From Immundisolibacterales bacterium (GTDB lineage Bacteria; Pseudomonadota; Gammaproteobacteria; HK1): 64,000 nt of DNA. How positions within the stretch are numbered: position 1 is the first letter of the stretch; each line of letters begins with the position of its first letter. A program made the translations under genes and the position numbers. The DNA lies in contig JAPOPW010000025.1 of the NCBI GenBank assembly GCA_026712715.1, forward strand, positions 80,757 to 144,756. The letters are read 5' to 3'. Positions 50,763 to 59,348 of this stretch are shown here, piece by piece. The notes beneath the pieces were generated by a model. The model had not been told where the DNA came from. It searched no databases and worked only from the letters and a program-made list of their open reading frames with translations.

Positions 50763-51782
50763 TCATGCGGCGCCGGCCGCCTCCTTCGCCCAGCGGCGCT
50801 CGGCCAGGCGCCGGGTCATGCGCCCATGCGCCTCATCGGAGCCGTCGTGCCAGGTGCCGAACAGGACGTCGAAGATCATCAGGCCGTCACCACCGCCGTA
50901 GTTGCACTCGAAGTACTTGTGGTGGAGGTAATGGCCATAGGCTCCCATCGAAACGGCCTTGCCCTCGGTGCCGAAACTCTCGAACCCATGGTGGCCCTGC
51001 GGGGCGGACAGGGCGGCGTGCTGCAGGTGGAACATGGCGTGCAGCGGGTGCGAAGGCACGACCCAGTGCAGGAGCGCGCCCGAGAAGTAGAGCACGTGCT
51101 CCACGGGGTGCATCGACATGCCCGCCCACGGGCCGACGTTGACGTTCCGATGGTGGACCTTGTGGGCCAGCTCGTAGAGCGGACGCCAGTGCAGCAGGCG
51201 GTGAACGGCGTAGAAGTGGAAGTCCCGGATCGCGGGGATCAGCACCATGAAGGCGATGAACCACACGGGGTTCGTGCGAAGGTCGACGAACGGGACGAAC
51301 CCGTTGGCGAAGGCCCACAGGGTCACGACCTCGTAGGCGGTCCAGATCGGGACCCCGCTCGCGACGGTCCAGAAGACGTTGTCCGCGAGCTGGTTGTTGA
51401 ACGTGAAGACCCTGCTCTTCTTCGCGAGCGGGCGCAGCGTGTACTTGGTATGGGTTCCCTGGACCTTGAAGACGTAGAACCACAGGTGCCAGGCGGTGAA
51501 GAGCACGACGGTGATGGCGAGGTTGCGGGCGAACACGAGCGCGATCCACCACACCTCGAACGACTGCATGCTGGCGAGCGACGGCGTGAGGTAGAACCAG
51601 GAAACCAGGGGGAACGCGAAGAAGAACGCGTTCCAGGGCCAGAGGTAGCCCGGCCAGCCGAAGAACCACCTGAGGATCGCGAGCGGGCGAAGCGGCCACG
51701 TCATGAAGAGCGGCTTCTCCATGATGTAGGGCGGTCGCCACTCACCGTTCGCATCGCGGGTACCGAGGGGCGAAGTCGTCAT
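50763..51782 (-). CDS. Sterol desaturase/fatty acid hydroxylase family membrane protein
   Basis: A 339-residue di-iron membrane oxygenase from the ATG at 51782. Hydrophobic segments lie about residues 45-65, 75-100, 145-165, 175-190 and 230-250. The His-box pattern is present: HFYAVHRLLHWRPLYELAHKVHHRNVN (H-x4-H, H-x2-HH), HPVEHVL, and GHYLHHKYFECNYG near the end. This ligand set is that of the sterol desaturase/fatty acid 2-hydroxylase group. It uses O2 and electrons to hydroxylate or desaturate a lipid in the membrane. It faces leftward, convergent with the HcrB-like gene. Confidence 0.88.
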   Translation of the reverse strand: MTTSPLGTRDANGEWRPPYIMEKPLFMTWPLRPLAILRWFFGWPGYLWPWNAFFFAFPLVSWFYLTPSLASMQSFEVWWIALVFARNLAITVVLFTAWHLWFYVFKVQGTHTKYTLRPLAKKSRVFTFNNQLADNVFWTVASGVPIWTAYEVVTLWAFANGFVPFVDLRTNPVWFIAFMVLIPAIRDFHFYAVHRLLHWRPLYELAHKVHHRNVNVGPWAGMSMHPVEHVLYFSGALLHWVVPSHPLHAMFHLQHAALSAPQGHHGFESFGTEGKAVSMGAYGHYLHHKYFECNYGGGDGLMIFDVLFGTWHDGSDEAHGRMTRRLAERRWAKEAAGAA

Positions 51783-52146
51783 CGGGCGTCTCCCGTCTGG
51801 CGGCGCGCGGGCCGGGTGCCTCGCGCCGGCGCGTTGCTCCCCCGAATCCCCCCGCCCGGCTTGCAAGCGAGATGCACGCAAGCCCGCGGGGACGGCACGG
51901 GTCCTGGCCGGATTGCCGAACACCTTATCGAACCCGCGCGTGCACGACAAATCCGGACTCGACCGCTACCGGCGGCCCGATTCACTTGCGAAGACGGCGT
52001 GCGGGTTCGGTAAACTCCGCCGGTCTCGGACCGATGGACGCTCGATGGAGGTGCCGCCGCGAACCCCGTTCGCGGGATTCGCGGCTCGCCGGGAGAACGA
52101 AGTGGGGAGCACCACGCACGGGCATGGCTCGGACCCGATTGACGCA
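51783..52146. promoter_or_regulatory. Divergent promoter region, sterol desaturase-family gene and molybdopterin subunit gene
   Basis: About 365 bp with no credible gene. A possible promoter for the rightward gene is TTGCGA (about 51990) with TAAACT 19 bases further on, before GCCGGTC. This spacing is long and the call weak. Confidence 0.3.
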
Positions 52147-52162
52147 TTCTTGTTTTCAAGAA
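52147..52162 (+). promoter_or_regulatory. Small hairpin over the Shine-Dalgarno of the next gene
   Basis: TTCTTG, loop TTTT and CAAGAA pair perfectly. The right arm overlaps AAGAAG (52158-52163), the likely ribosome binding site of the molybdopterin subunit gene at 52173. If it forms in the mRNA it could limit initiation; the stem is only six pairs, mostly A-U. Confidence 0.35.
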
Positions 52163-52172
52163 GTTGCCTGCC

Positions 52173-54512
52173 ATGAAGTTCGGAATGAGCCAGCCCGTGC
52201 GGCGCCGCGAGGATCCGCGGCTGCTGCGCGGCGAAGGATGCTTCATCGACGACCGGGCACCGTCCGGCGCCCTGCACGCGGTGGTTCTGCGGTCGCCCTT
52301 CGCCCACGCGCGGATGCGCAGCATCGATACCGCGGCGGCGCGCGCGGCACCCGGCGTGCGGGCCATCCTCACCCGCGCGGACCTCGACGCGGCCGGAGTG
52401 GCCGCGTTCGCCTGCATGGCGGCGCCCCCCGAGACCGACTGGGCCGGACTTCGGGACGGAGATGCGTTCCGCGAACGGCATCAGCCCGCCCTCGCCGGCG
52501 ATCGCGTCCGCTTCGTCGGGGAGTGCGTCGCCTTCGTGGTCGCGGATACCCGCCGGCAGGCCCTCGACGCGAGCGAGCGGATCGAGGTCGACTACGAGCC
52601 TCTCCCCGCCGTCACCGCCTGCGACGAGGCGCCGGGCGGGCCGCCGGTCTGGGACGACGTCGCCGACAACGTGTCGTTCCGCTGGGAGATCGGGGATGCG
52701 GCGGCGACCGACGCCGCGTTCGCGGCGGCGCATCGGGTCGTGCGGCGGCGGATCGTCAACAGCCGCGCCCAGCTCTGTCCCCTGGAGGCCCGCGGGGTGG
52801 TCGTCGAGTACGACGGGGAGCGCTGGACCGTGCACGTCCCGACCCAGATGCCGCACGGCATCCGCCGGCAGCTCGCCGCAGCCCTCGGAGTCGAGGAAGC
52901 GCGTATCCGGGTGCTCGTCGAGGACGTGGGAGGCGGGTTCGGAGGCAAGAATTCCCTCTATCCCGAGCACGTCCTCGCCGCCCTTGCCGCCCGCGGCCTC
53001 GAAAACCCCGTCAAGTGGATCGCGGATCGATCCGAAGCGTTCCTCGGCGACGCCCACGGGCGCGATCTGGTGAGCCATGCGGAGCTTGCCCTCGACTCCG
53101 GGCACCGCATCCTCGGCCTGCGGATGCGGAACTTCGCGAACCTCGGCGCCTACACTGCGTCGCGGGGGGCGATCCCCCCCACCCTCGGCCCCCTGATGGC
53201 CTCGAACACCTACCGCATCCCCGCCGTGCACGCCGACGTCGCCGCCTGCTTCACCCACACCGTGCCCACCGATCCGTACCGGGGCGCCGGACGGCCCGAG
53301 GGCCTCTACGTGGTCGAGCGACTGATGGACGCGGCGGCCCGGGAGACGGGGCTCGGTCCGGTCGAGTTCCGGCGCCGGAACCTCATCCCGCCCGACGCCT
53401 TCCCCTACCAGTCCCCGACCGGCCTGCTCTACGACCCTTGCGAGTTCGCAGACGTGCTCGAGAGCGCCCTCGAACGGGCCGACGCGACCGGGTTTCCGGC
53501 CCGGCGCGAGGAAGCGGGGGCGGCCGGATTCCTTCGCGGGCTCGGCATCTCCAACTACGTCGAGCGCTGCGGCGGCGGGGCGGGACTCAGCGAACGCTCG
53601 GACCTCCTCGTGGACGCGGACGGGACGGTGACCCTGCTCATCGGCTCGATGTCGAACGGGCAGGGGCACGAGACGGCGTACAGTCAGCTCCTGAACGAGC
53701 ATCTCGGCCTTCCATTCGAGAAGATCCGCATCGTCCAGGGGGACACCGACCGGGTCGTGAGCGGGACCGGGACCGGCGGGGCATGGTCCCTGCCGATGGG
53801 CGGGGGCGCGCTCGTGCGGGCCGTCGAGCGCCTCGTCGAGACCGCGAAGCCGATCGCGGCCGATGCGCTCGAAGCGGCCGCGGACGACGTCGAGTTCCGG
53901 GACGGCGCGTTCCGGGTGGCGGGGACGGACCTCGCGCTCTCGTTCGCCGATACCGCGACCCGGGCGGCGGCGGCCGGGCACGCGCGGTCGGACGGCTCTC
54001 CGGGGCTCGAGGCATTCGCCGTCTACGAGCCCGCGAACAACACCTACCCCTACGGGACGCACCTCTGCGAGGTCGAGGTGGACCCGGAGACGGGGGCCGT
54101 GCGCATCGTCGCGTACACCGCCGTCCACGACTTCGGGCGGGTCCTCAACCCGCTCCTCCTCGACGGCCAGGTGCATGGCGGCCTCGCCCAGGGTCTGGGG
54201 CAGGCTCTCCTCGAGCGGACCGTCTACGACCGGGAAGGGCAGCTCCTCAGCGGCTCGTTCATGGACTACTGCATCCCGCGGGCGGACGACCTGCCGGACT
54301 TCGCCTTCGAGCCGTGGGTCACTCCGTCGCCCGGGAACCCCCTCGACATCAAGGGCTGCGGCGAAGCGGGGGCGGCGGGGTCGCCGCCGGCCCTCATCAA
54401 TGCGATCCTCGATGCCCTCGCGACGGCCGGCGTCACCGACTTCGACATGCCCGCGACCCCGGAGCGGGTATGGCGCGCAATCCGCGCCGCGCGGAGCGCA
54501 TCAGGAGACTGA
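52173..54512 (+). CDS. Orphan molybdopterin-binding subunit, xanthine dehydrogenase/CO dehydrogenase type
   Basis: A 779-residue catalytic subunit read from ATG 52173 (a TTG at 52164 is an alternative). MSQPVRRREDPRLLRGEGCFIDD is the CoxL/aldehyde-oxidase-like opening, followed by LHAVVLRSPFAHARM, DVGGGFGGKNSLYPEHVLAALAA (the GGGFGGK molybdopterin loop), TDPYRGAGRPEGLYVVERLMD (AYRGAGRPE-type), SNGQGHETAYSQL and IKGCGEAGAAGSPPALINAILDALA, with the catalytic Glu in GCGEAG. It lacks the VAYRCSFR cysteine loop of true CO dehydrogenase. No [2Fe-2S] or FAD partner lies beside it, unlike the HcrCAB-like unit 2 kb away, so it must use subunits encoded elsewhere or lack full function. Stop is 79 bp before the convergent Asd stop. 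Confidence 0.85.
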   Translation: MKFGMSQPVRRREDPRLLRGEGCFIDDRAPSGALHAVVLRSPFAHARMRSIDTAAARAAPGVRAILTRADLDAAGVAAFACMAAPPETDWAGLRDGDAFRERHQPALAGDRVRFVGECVAFVVADTRRQALDASERIEVDYEPLPAVTACDEAPGGPPVWDDVADNVSFRWEIGDAAATDAAFAAAHRVVRRRIVNSRAQLCPLEARGVVVEYDGERWTVHVPTQMPHGIRRQLAAALGVEEARIRVLVEDVGGGFGGKNSLYPEHVLAALAARGLENPVKWIADRSEAFLGDAHGRDLVSHAELALDSGHRILGLRMRNFANLGAYTASRGAIPPTLGPLMASNTYRIPAVHADVAACFTHTVPTDPYRGAGRPEGLYVVERLMDAAARETGLGPVEFRRRNLIPPDAFPYQSPTGLLYDPCEFADVLESALERADATGFPARREEAGAAGFLRGLGISNYVERCGGGAGLSERSDLLVDADGTVTLLIGSMSNGQGHETAYSQLLNEHLGLPFEKIRIVQGDTDRVVSGTGTGGAWSLPMGGGALVRAVERLVETAKPIAADALEAAADDVEFRDGAFRVAGTDLALSFADTATRAAAAGHARSDGSPGLEAFAVYEPANNTYPYGTHLCEVEVDPETGAVRIVAYTAVHDFGRVLNPLLLDGQVHGGLAQGLGQALLERTVYDREGQLLSGSFMDYCIPRADDLPDFAFEPWVTPSPGNPLDIKGCGEAGAAGSPPALINAILDALATAGVTDFDMPATPERVWRAIRAARSASGD

Positions 54513-54591
54513 CCTAAAGGCGCAGACGACGGCCGCCCACCCTTCGCGGGCGCGGCGCCGTTGCCGTCCCGGTCTGCCCGGAGCGGCTGTC

Positions 54592-55740
54592 TCAGGCGGC
54601 CTCGGCGCGAGCGGGGTGCTCTTCTCCGAGGTGGCTTCTCAAGATCCCGAGCATCCGGCGAAGGGGCTCGGCGGCGCCCCACAGGAGCTGGTCGCCGACC
54701 GAGAACGCGGTGAGGAACTCGCCGCCCATCGCGAGCTTGCGGATACGGCCGACCGCGACGTCGAGACGCCCGCTCACCGCGGCCGGGGTGAGCTCGGCGA
54801 GAGTCGCCTCGGGGGTGTTCTCGACGACCCGCACCCATTCGTGCGCCCCGCCGATGAGGGACTCGATCTCGTCGAGGGGCCGGTCTTCGCGGAGCTTGAC
54901 GGTCACCGCGTGCGCGTGACAGCGCATCGAGCCGACCCGGACGCAGAGCCCGTCGACGGGCACCGGCACCTCGTTCCCGAGGATCTTGTTGCCCTCCTCG
55001 AACCCCTTCAGCTCCTCGCGGCTCCGGCCGCCGCCGATTGGACGGTCGATCCACGGCAGCAGGCTCGCCGCGAGGGGCGCGCCGAACCGGCTCCGGGGAA
55101 ATCCGTCGTCCGCGAGGGCCGCACGCACGCTGCGGTCGACCGCGAGGGCCGACGAGGCGGGATCGCCCAGGGGCTCGCGGGCCGCGTCACCAATCGCCGC
55201 CATCTGGGCGGCGAGCTCGCGCATGTGGGCCGCCCCCGCCCCGGACGCGGCCTGGTAGGTCATGCTCGTCACCCACTCGACGAGCCCCGCCCGGAAAAGG
55301 CCCGCGAACGCCATCAACAGGATGCTGACGGTGCAGTTCGCGCCGCAGAAGTCGCGCCGGCCGCGGGCGAGTCCGCCGGCGATGACGTCCGCGTTCACCG
55401 GGTCGAGGACGAGCACCGTCCCGGGCTCCATCCGAAGGGCCGAGGCGGCGTCGATCCAGTACCCGTTCCAGCCCGCGGCCCGAAGCCGCGGGTGCACCTC
55501 GTGGGTGTAGTCCCCTCCCTGGCAGGTGACGATGACGTCGTGCCGCGCGAGCGCGCCGACGTCGAACGCGTCACCGAGGCGCCCGGAATCGAAGCCGAGG
55601 TCCGCCGGACCCGGACCGCCCGGCGACGAGGTCGAGTAGAACGAGGGCGCGAGACCCGTGAAATCGCCTTCCGCCTGCATCCGCTCGAGCAGCACCGAGC
55701 CGACCATTCCACGCCAGCCGACGAATCCGACGTCAAGCAT
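54592..55740 (-). CDS. asd: Aspartate-semialdehyde dehydrogenase (long proteobacterial form)
   Basis: A 382-residue Asd making aspartate semialdehyde from aspartyl phosphate for lysine, threonine, methionine and the cell wall. DVGFVGWRGMVGSVLLERMQAEGDF is the Gly-rich NADP fold; FYSTSSPGG and VTCQGGDYTHEVHPRLRAAGWNGYWIDAASALRM follow; the catalytic Cys is in FCGANCTVSILLMAFAGLF, and the His/Arg set in IGGGRSREELKGFEEGNKILGNEVPVPVDGLCVRVGSMRCHAHAVTVKL. The V-G-W-R-G-M-V-G and long form match the E. coli type. Start ATG 55740 follows AGGAGAAGGAG. A 58-bp tandem repeat lies between it and the thiolase stop upstream. Confidence 0.94.
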   Translation of the reverse strand: MLDVGFVGWRGMVGSVLLERMQAEGDFTGLAPSFYSTSSPGGPGPADLGFDSGRLGDAFDVGALARHDVIVTCQGGDYTHEVHPRLRAAGWNGYWIDAASALRMEPGTVLVLDPVNADVIAGGLARGRRDFCGANCTVSILLMAFAGLFRAGLVEWVTSMTYQAASGAGAAHMRELAAQMAAIGDAAREPLGDPASSALAVDRSVRAALADDGFPRSRFGAPLAASLLPWIDRPIGGGRSREELKGFEEGNKILGNEVPVPVDGLCVRVGSMRCHAHAVTVKLREDRPLDEIESLIGGAHEWVRVVENTPEATLAELTPAAVSGRLDVAVGRIRKLAMGGEFLTAFSVGDQLLWGAAEPLRRMLGILRSHLGEEHPARAEAA

Positions 55741-55787
55741 GTTCGCCGCTCCTTCTCCTCTCGTCCCCGTTTCGGCCGCGCCGCCGC

Positions 55788-55989
55788 TCAGGCAGCTTCG
55801 AAGAGCCTTGCCGAGTCCGGACCAACGCCGACGTCCATGCCCAGGTCAGGCGGCTTCGAACAGACCGGCCGAGGCCCGGCCAACGCAATTCCGCATGGCC
55901 AATTCAAGCGGCTTCGAACAGACCGGCCGAGGCCCGGCCAACGCTGCCGCACATGGCCAGCTCAGGCGGCTTCGAACAGACCGGCCGCG
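55788..55989. repeat. 58-bp tandem repeat made from the thiolase gene 3' end
   Basis: Units begin at 55788, 55846 and 55904, each 58 bp, and a fourth partial one (from 55962) is the real thiolase C-terminus and stop. Each starts TCA[AG]GC[AG]GCTTCGAA, on the minus strand Phe-Glu-Ala-Ala-stop. Units 2 and 3 are nearly identical over the first 41 bases (to GGCCGAGGCCCGGCCAACGC); unit 1 is more diverged. The unit length is not a multiple of three, so repeats cannot be read through in frame. Confidence 0.85.
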
Positions 55990-57146
55990 CCCTGTCCCCC
56001 GCCGATGCACATCGTGACGACGCCGTAGCGCTTGCCGCGGTTGCGGAGCTCGCGGACCATGTGTCCGACGAGCCGCGACCCGGTCATCCCGAAGGGATGG
56101 CCGATGGAGATCGAGCCGCCGTCGACGTTGTAGATCTCGGGGTCGATCTCGAGCCGGTCCCGGCAGTACACGCACTGCGAGGCGAACGCCTCGTTGAGCT
56201 CCCAGAGGTCGACGTCGCCGATCCCGAGGCCGGCCCGCTCGAGCAGCTTCGGAACCGCGAACACCGGGCCGATGCCCATCTCGTCCGGCTCGCAGCCGGC
56301 GACCGTGAAGCCGCGGAAGAAGGCGAGCGGCTCGAGCCCGAGCTGCCGGGCCCGCTCCTCGCTCATCACGAGGGTCATCGAGGCGCCGTCGGAGAGCTGC
56401 GAGGCGTTGCCCGCGGTGACCGTCCCGTCCTCCTCGAACGCGGGCGGCAGGCCCGCAAGCCCTTCCGCGGTGGTGCTCGGGCGATTGCACTCGTCCCGGT
56501 CCACGACGCCGTCCTGCTCCTCGGACCCGCCCGTCTTGCGATCGGTCTTCAGCCACCGGACCGGCATCGGGTGGATCTCGTCCGCGAACCGGCCCGCTTC
56601 CTGCGCGCGCGCGGTGCGCCGCTGGCTCTCGAGGGCATACTCGTCCTGGTACTCGCGGCTCAACTGGTAGCGCCGGGCCACCACCTCCGCGGTGTTGCCC
56701 ATCGCCATGTAGATGTCCGGCTTCTTCTCGAGGAGGGCCGGGTTCTTGGAGATCTCGCCGCAGTTGGCGCGCTGATGGGCCGTGATCGACTCGACCCCGC
56801 CGGCCATGATCACGTCGGCGAAGCCGCTCGCCACCTGAGTCGCGGCGGTCGCGATGGTGTTGAGCCCGGAGGAGCAGAAGCGGTTCACCGAAGAGCCGGG
56901 CACGCTCACCGGAAGCCGGGAGAGGGCGACCGCGAGCCGCCCGATGTTGCCGGTCTGTTCGCCGGTCTGGTCCGCGCACCCGACGATGCAGTCATCCACC
57001 TCCCCGGGGGGGAGGGACGGATTGCGCTCGAGCAGCCCGTCGATGAGATGAGCGACCATGTCGTCGGGACGGGTGAGGTTGAAAGTGCCGCGGAAGGACT
57101 TGGCAAGTCCGGTCCGGATACTGTCGACGATGACGGCATCGCGCAT
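55962..57146 (-). CDS. Acetyl-CoA acyltransferase (thiolase II family)
   Basis: A 394-residue thiolase that cleaves or condenses 3-oxoacyl-CoA. All catalytic pieces are present: the acylated Cys in SVNRFCSSGLNTIATAATQ (near residue 90), GGVESIT, the EAFASQ segment (NEAFASQCVYCRDRL), the His in GSISIGHPFGMTGSRLVGHM and the second Cys in GVVTMCIGGGQGAAGLFEAA. The start at 57146 follows GGGGGA. Its 3' end was the template for the 58-bp tandem repeat. Downstream of it on the same strand is asd; there is no known metabolic link, but a common transcript is possible. A degradative beta-oxidation role is likely from the family. Confidence 0.95.
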   Translation of the reverse strand: MRDAVIVDSIRTGLAKSFRGTFNLTRPDDMVAHLIDGLLERNPSLPPGEVDDCIVGCADQTGEQTGNIGRLAVALSRLPVSVPGSSVNRFCSSGLNTIATAATQVASGFADVIMAGGVESITAHQRANCGEISKNPALLEKKPDIYMAMGNTAEVVARRYQLSREYQDEYALESQRRTARAQEAGRFADEIHPMPVRWLKTDRKTGGSEEQDGVVDRDECNRPSTTAEGLAGLPPAFEEDGTVTAGNASQLSDGASMTLVMSEERARQLGLEPLAFFRGFTVAGCEPDEMGIGPVFAVPKLLERAGLGIGDVDLWELNEAFASQCVYCRDRLEIDPEIYNVDGGSISIGHPFGMTGSRLVGHMVRELRNRGKRYGVVTMCIGGGQGAAGLFEAA

Positions 57147-57406
57147 GTATCGTATCCCCCAGGTTGCGTGACGGAAATGCCCACGGCCATGCAGGCGACT
57201 GCGGGCACCGGGAACTCGGCCGGCGATTTTAGCGTTACGCCGGAATCAAGGCTACCGCGGCGCGCCCGGCCGCGGACGGCTCCGGTGCCCCGTCGACCGG
57301 ATTCGCCCGAACCCGGGTACGAACCGGTGCGCGGACCGGCGTCCGGTGCCGGGCCCGTTCGACGCGGAATCGGCGCGGCGCTCCCCCGCGGCGCGGGCCG
57401 GCCGTC

Positions 57407-57792
57407 GTGAGCCTGCCGGTTCTCCTCGCGGGCGTCCTGATTGCGGCGGCCGGGGTCGGCTGCCTCGCGTTTCCGGCTCGATTCGTCGCGCTCGGGAGGA
57501 GCCTGCTCGCGCACCGCAGTGCGCAATGGGTCGCGGGGGGGGGGTGCGCCTCGGGCTCGGCGCCCTCGTTCTCGCCGGCTCGGGGGCGACCGCGCATCCC
57601 GCCGCGGTCGCGGCCTTCGGCGCCCTGCTCGCGGCGGCGGGCGCGGTCCTCGTCCTGCTCCCCCGCCCGCGCTTCGAGGCGCTCGCCCGCTGGGGTCTCG
57701 CGCTCTCGCCCGGCGCCATCCGGCTCGCTTCGCTCGCCGCGATCGCCCTCGGCGGCTGGCTCGCGTACGCCGCGGCCGGCTCCCCCGCCTGA
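57407..57792 (+). pseudogene. Small membrane protein gene, frame broken at a G10 tract
   Basis: From GTG 57407 the frame reads SLPVLLAGVLIAAAGVGCLAFPARFVALG and reaches the ten-G run at 57535-57544 at WVAGG. After it, the same frame loses membrane character, while the +1-shifted frame continues RLGLGALVLAGSG, AVAAFGALLAAAGAVLVLL and LASLAAIALGGWLAYAAAGSPA, to a stop at 57792. Joined, they make a coherent protein of about 127 residues with four hydrophobic segments. One more G (or two fewer) restores the frame. The causes could be a sequencing error in the homopolymer, slipped-strand phase variation, or a true pseudogene. The function is unknown; no family was recognised. Confidence 0.6.
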
Positions 57793-57823
57793 CCGGATCG
57801 CTTCGGTTCCCGGCCCCCCGGTC

Positions 57824-59122
57824 TCAGTCCGCCGACTCGCGGCGCAGCAGCGGGTCCTCGAGCGGCACGGTGATGTCGGCATGGATGTGCTGGGTGACCT
57901 CCGCGTCGTCCGGAACGTTGGTCTGGACGATGTTGCGCCCGAGCGGCGCGATGGTGGGAATCCGGTCCTCCGCGAGAGGCTCGAGAGCCCGCCGGCGGGC
58001 CATCGCCGCTTCGATGTACGGGGCGAGCTCCGCCTGCTTGCGCGCCTCGCGCTCGGCCTCGTGCGCGTGGAAACCGGGCATCACCCGCGATGCGAAGAGC
58101 TCGAGCGACGCGCAGATGTCCTCGTGCCGGTTGCGCCCGCCCTGCTGGATGAAGATGACCTGGTCGACCCCCGCCGCCTCGAACTTTCCGAGGTGCTCCG
58201 TGAGCTCGTCCGGGGTCCCGATCCCGGATCCGGAGCCCACTTCCGGCAGCTTGTCGCGGGCCTCCTCGAAACGCTCCCACACGTTCGTGCGGCCCGGGCG
58301 GTGGTTGCCGAACACGTAGTAGTGCCCGAGGGAGTAGCCGAAGAAGCGGAACCCGTCCATGCCGCGGTGCTTCGCCTCCTGCGGATCCTCATGGCAGGAG
58401 AAGCCGGTCACCATCGCGATGTTGGCGTTCACCGCGTGACCGATGGGCACGCACTCCTCGGACTTGACGATCTCGTAGTACTCCTTCGCCCAGCGTCCCG
58501 CGTCTTCGGGGTCGATGAACGCGAAGGTGAGCGCGCCGATCCCGGCCCGCGCGGCCATGTGGATGGTCTCGCGCTTCGAGCACGCGACCCAGATGGGGGG
58601 ATGGGGCTTCTGGAGCGGCTTCGGAACGACGTTTCGGCACGGCATGGAGAAGTACCGGCCGTCGAACCCCGGATAAGGCTCCATCACCATCATGCTCGCC
58701 GTCTGCGCGACCGCCTCCGCCCACATCTCGCGCTTCTCCTCGGGGTCGACCCCGAACCCTTCGAGCTCGGTCCGGGAGGCCGACTCGCCGGTCCCCCAGT
58801 CGACCCGCCCGTCGGAAACGATGTCGAGGGTCGCGATGCGCTCCGCGACCCGGGCCGGGTGGTTGTAGCCGGGCGGGGCGAGCACGACCCCGTGCCCGAG
58901 GCGGATGCGGCTCGTGTTGCGCGAGCAGGCGCCGAGGAACACCTCCGGGGCGGACGAGTGCGCGTACTCCTCGAGAAAGTGATGCTCGACCTCCCACACG
59001 TAGTCGATGCCGAGCCGATCGGCAAGCTCGACCTGCTCGATCGCCTCGTGGAACAGGCGGCGCTCGGCATTCTCGGTCCATGGCCGGGGAAGCTGGTGTT
59101 CGTAAAGGAGTCCGAATTTCAT
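57824..59122 (-). CDS. LLM class flavin-dependent oxidoreductase
   Basis: A 432-residue bacterial luciferase-like monooxygenase, longer than the one at 3.0-4.0 kb and only distantly similar. Start at 59122 (MKFGLLYEHQLP) follows AAAGGAG-type sequence within ten codons of an upstream ATG. Signs: LADRLGIDYVWEVEHHFLEEYAHSSAPEVFLGACSRNTSRIRLGHGVVLAPPGYNHPARVAERIATLDIVSDGRVDWGTGESASRTELEGFGVDPEEKREMW, the FMN phosphate loop, and the KPLQKPHPPIWVACSKRETIHMAARAGIGALTFAF stretch. The C-terminal extension (about residues 370-432) is helical then strand-rich, DAEVTQHIHADITVP. Reduced FMN oxygenation of an unknown substrate is inferred. Confidence 0.88.
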   Translation of the reverse strand: MKFGLLYEHQLPRPWTENAERRLFHEAIEQVELADRLGIDYVWEVEHHFLEEYAHSSAPEVFLGACSRNTSRIRLGHGVVLAPPGYNHPARVAERIATLDIVSDGRVDWGTGESASRTELEGFGVDPEEKREMWAEAVAQTASMMVMEPYPGFDGRYFSMPCRNVVPKPLQKPHPPIWVACSKRETIHMAARAGIGALTFAFIDPEDAGRWAKEYYEIVKSEECVPIGHAVNANIAMVTGFSCHEDPQEAKHRGMDGFRFFGYSLGHYYVFGNHRPGRTNVWERFEEARDKLPEVGSGSGIGTPDELTEHLGKFEAAGVDQVIFIQQGGRNRHEDICASLELFASRVMPGFHAHEAEREARKQAELAPYIEAAMARRRALEPLAEDRIPTIAPLGRNIVQTNVPDDAEVTQHIHADITVPLEDPLLRRESAD

Positions 59123-59348
59123 CGTGCGTCGCGTTCCTGTCCTGGTGCGCATGTCTCACCGATATCCTGCCGCGGACCCCGATCGGCAAGAAATGCGCGT
59201 CGGCGCCGGGCGGGGCACGTTACCATAGCCGCCGCGGCTCCCCGCCGCTTCGTGCCGCGTCGCGTCGCGGCGTGTTCTTCCTCGCCCCGGATACCGAACC
59301 GAGGTGCATCCGGCCCCGTTGCCACCGCCCCGGCGGGTCGCGCTTCGG

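Noticed and set aside
57346..57792. 148-residue open frame as a single intact protein
   Set aside because: Its N-terminal half is Arg/Gly/Pro-rich without membrane character; only the second half matches the membrane protein, so the break at the G tract is more likely.
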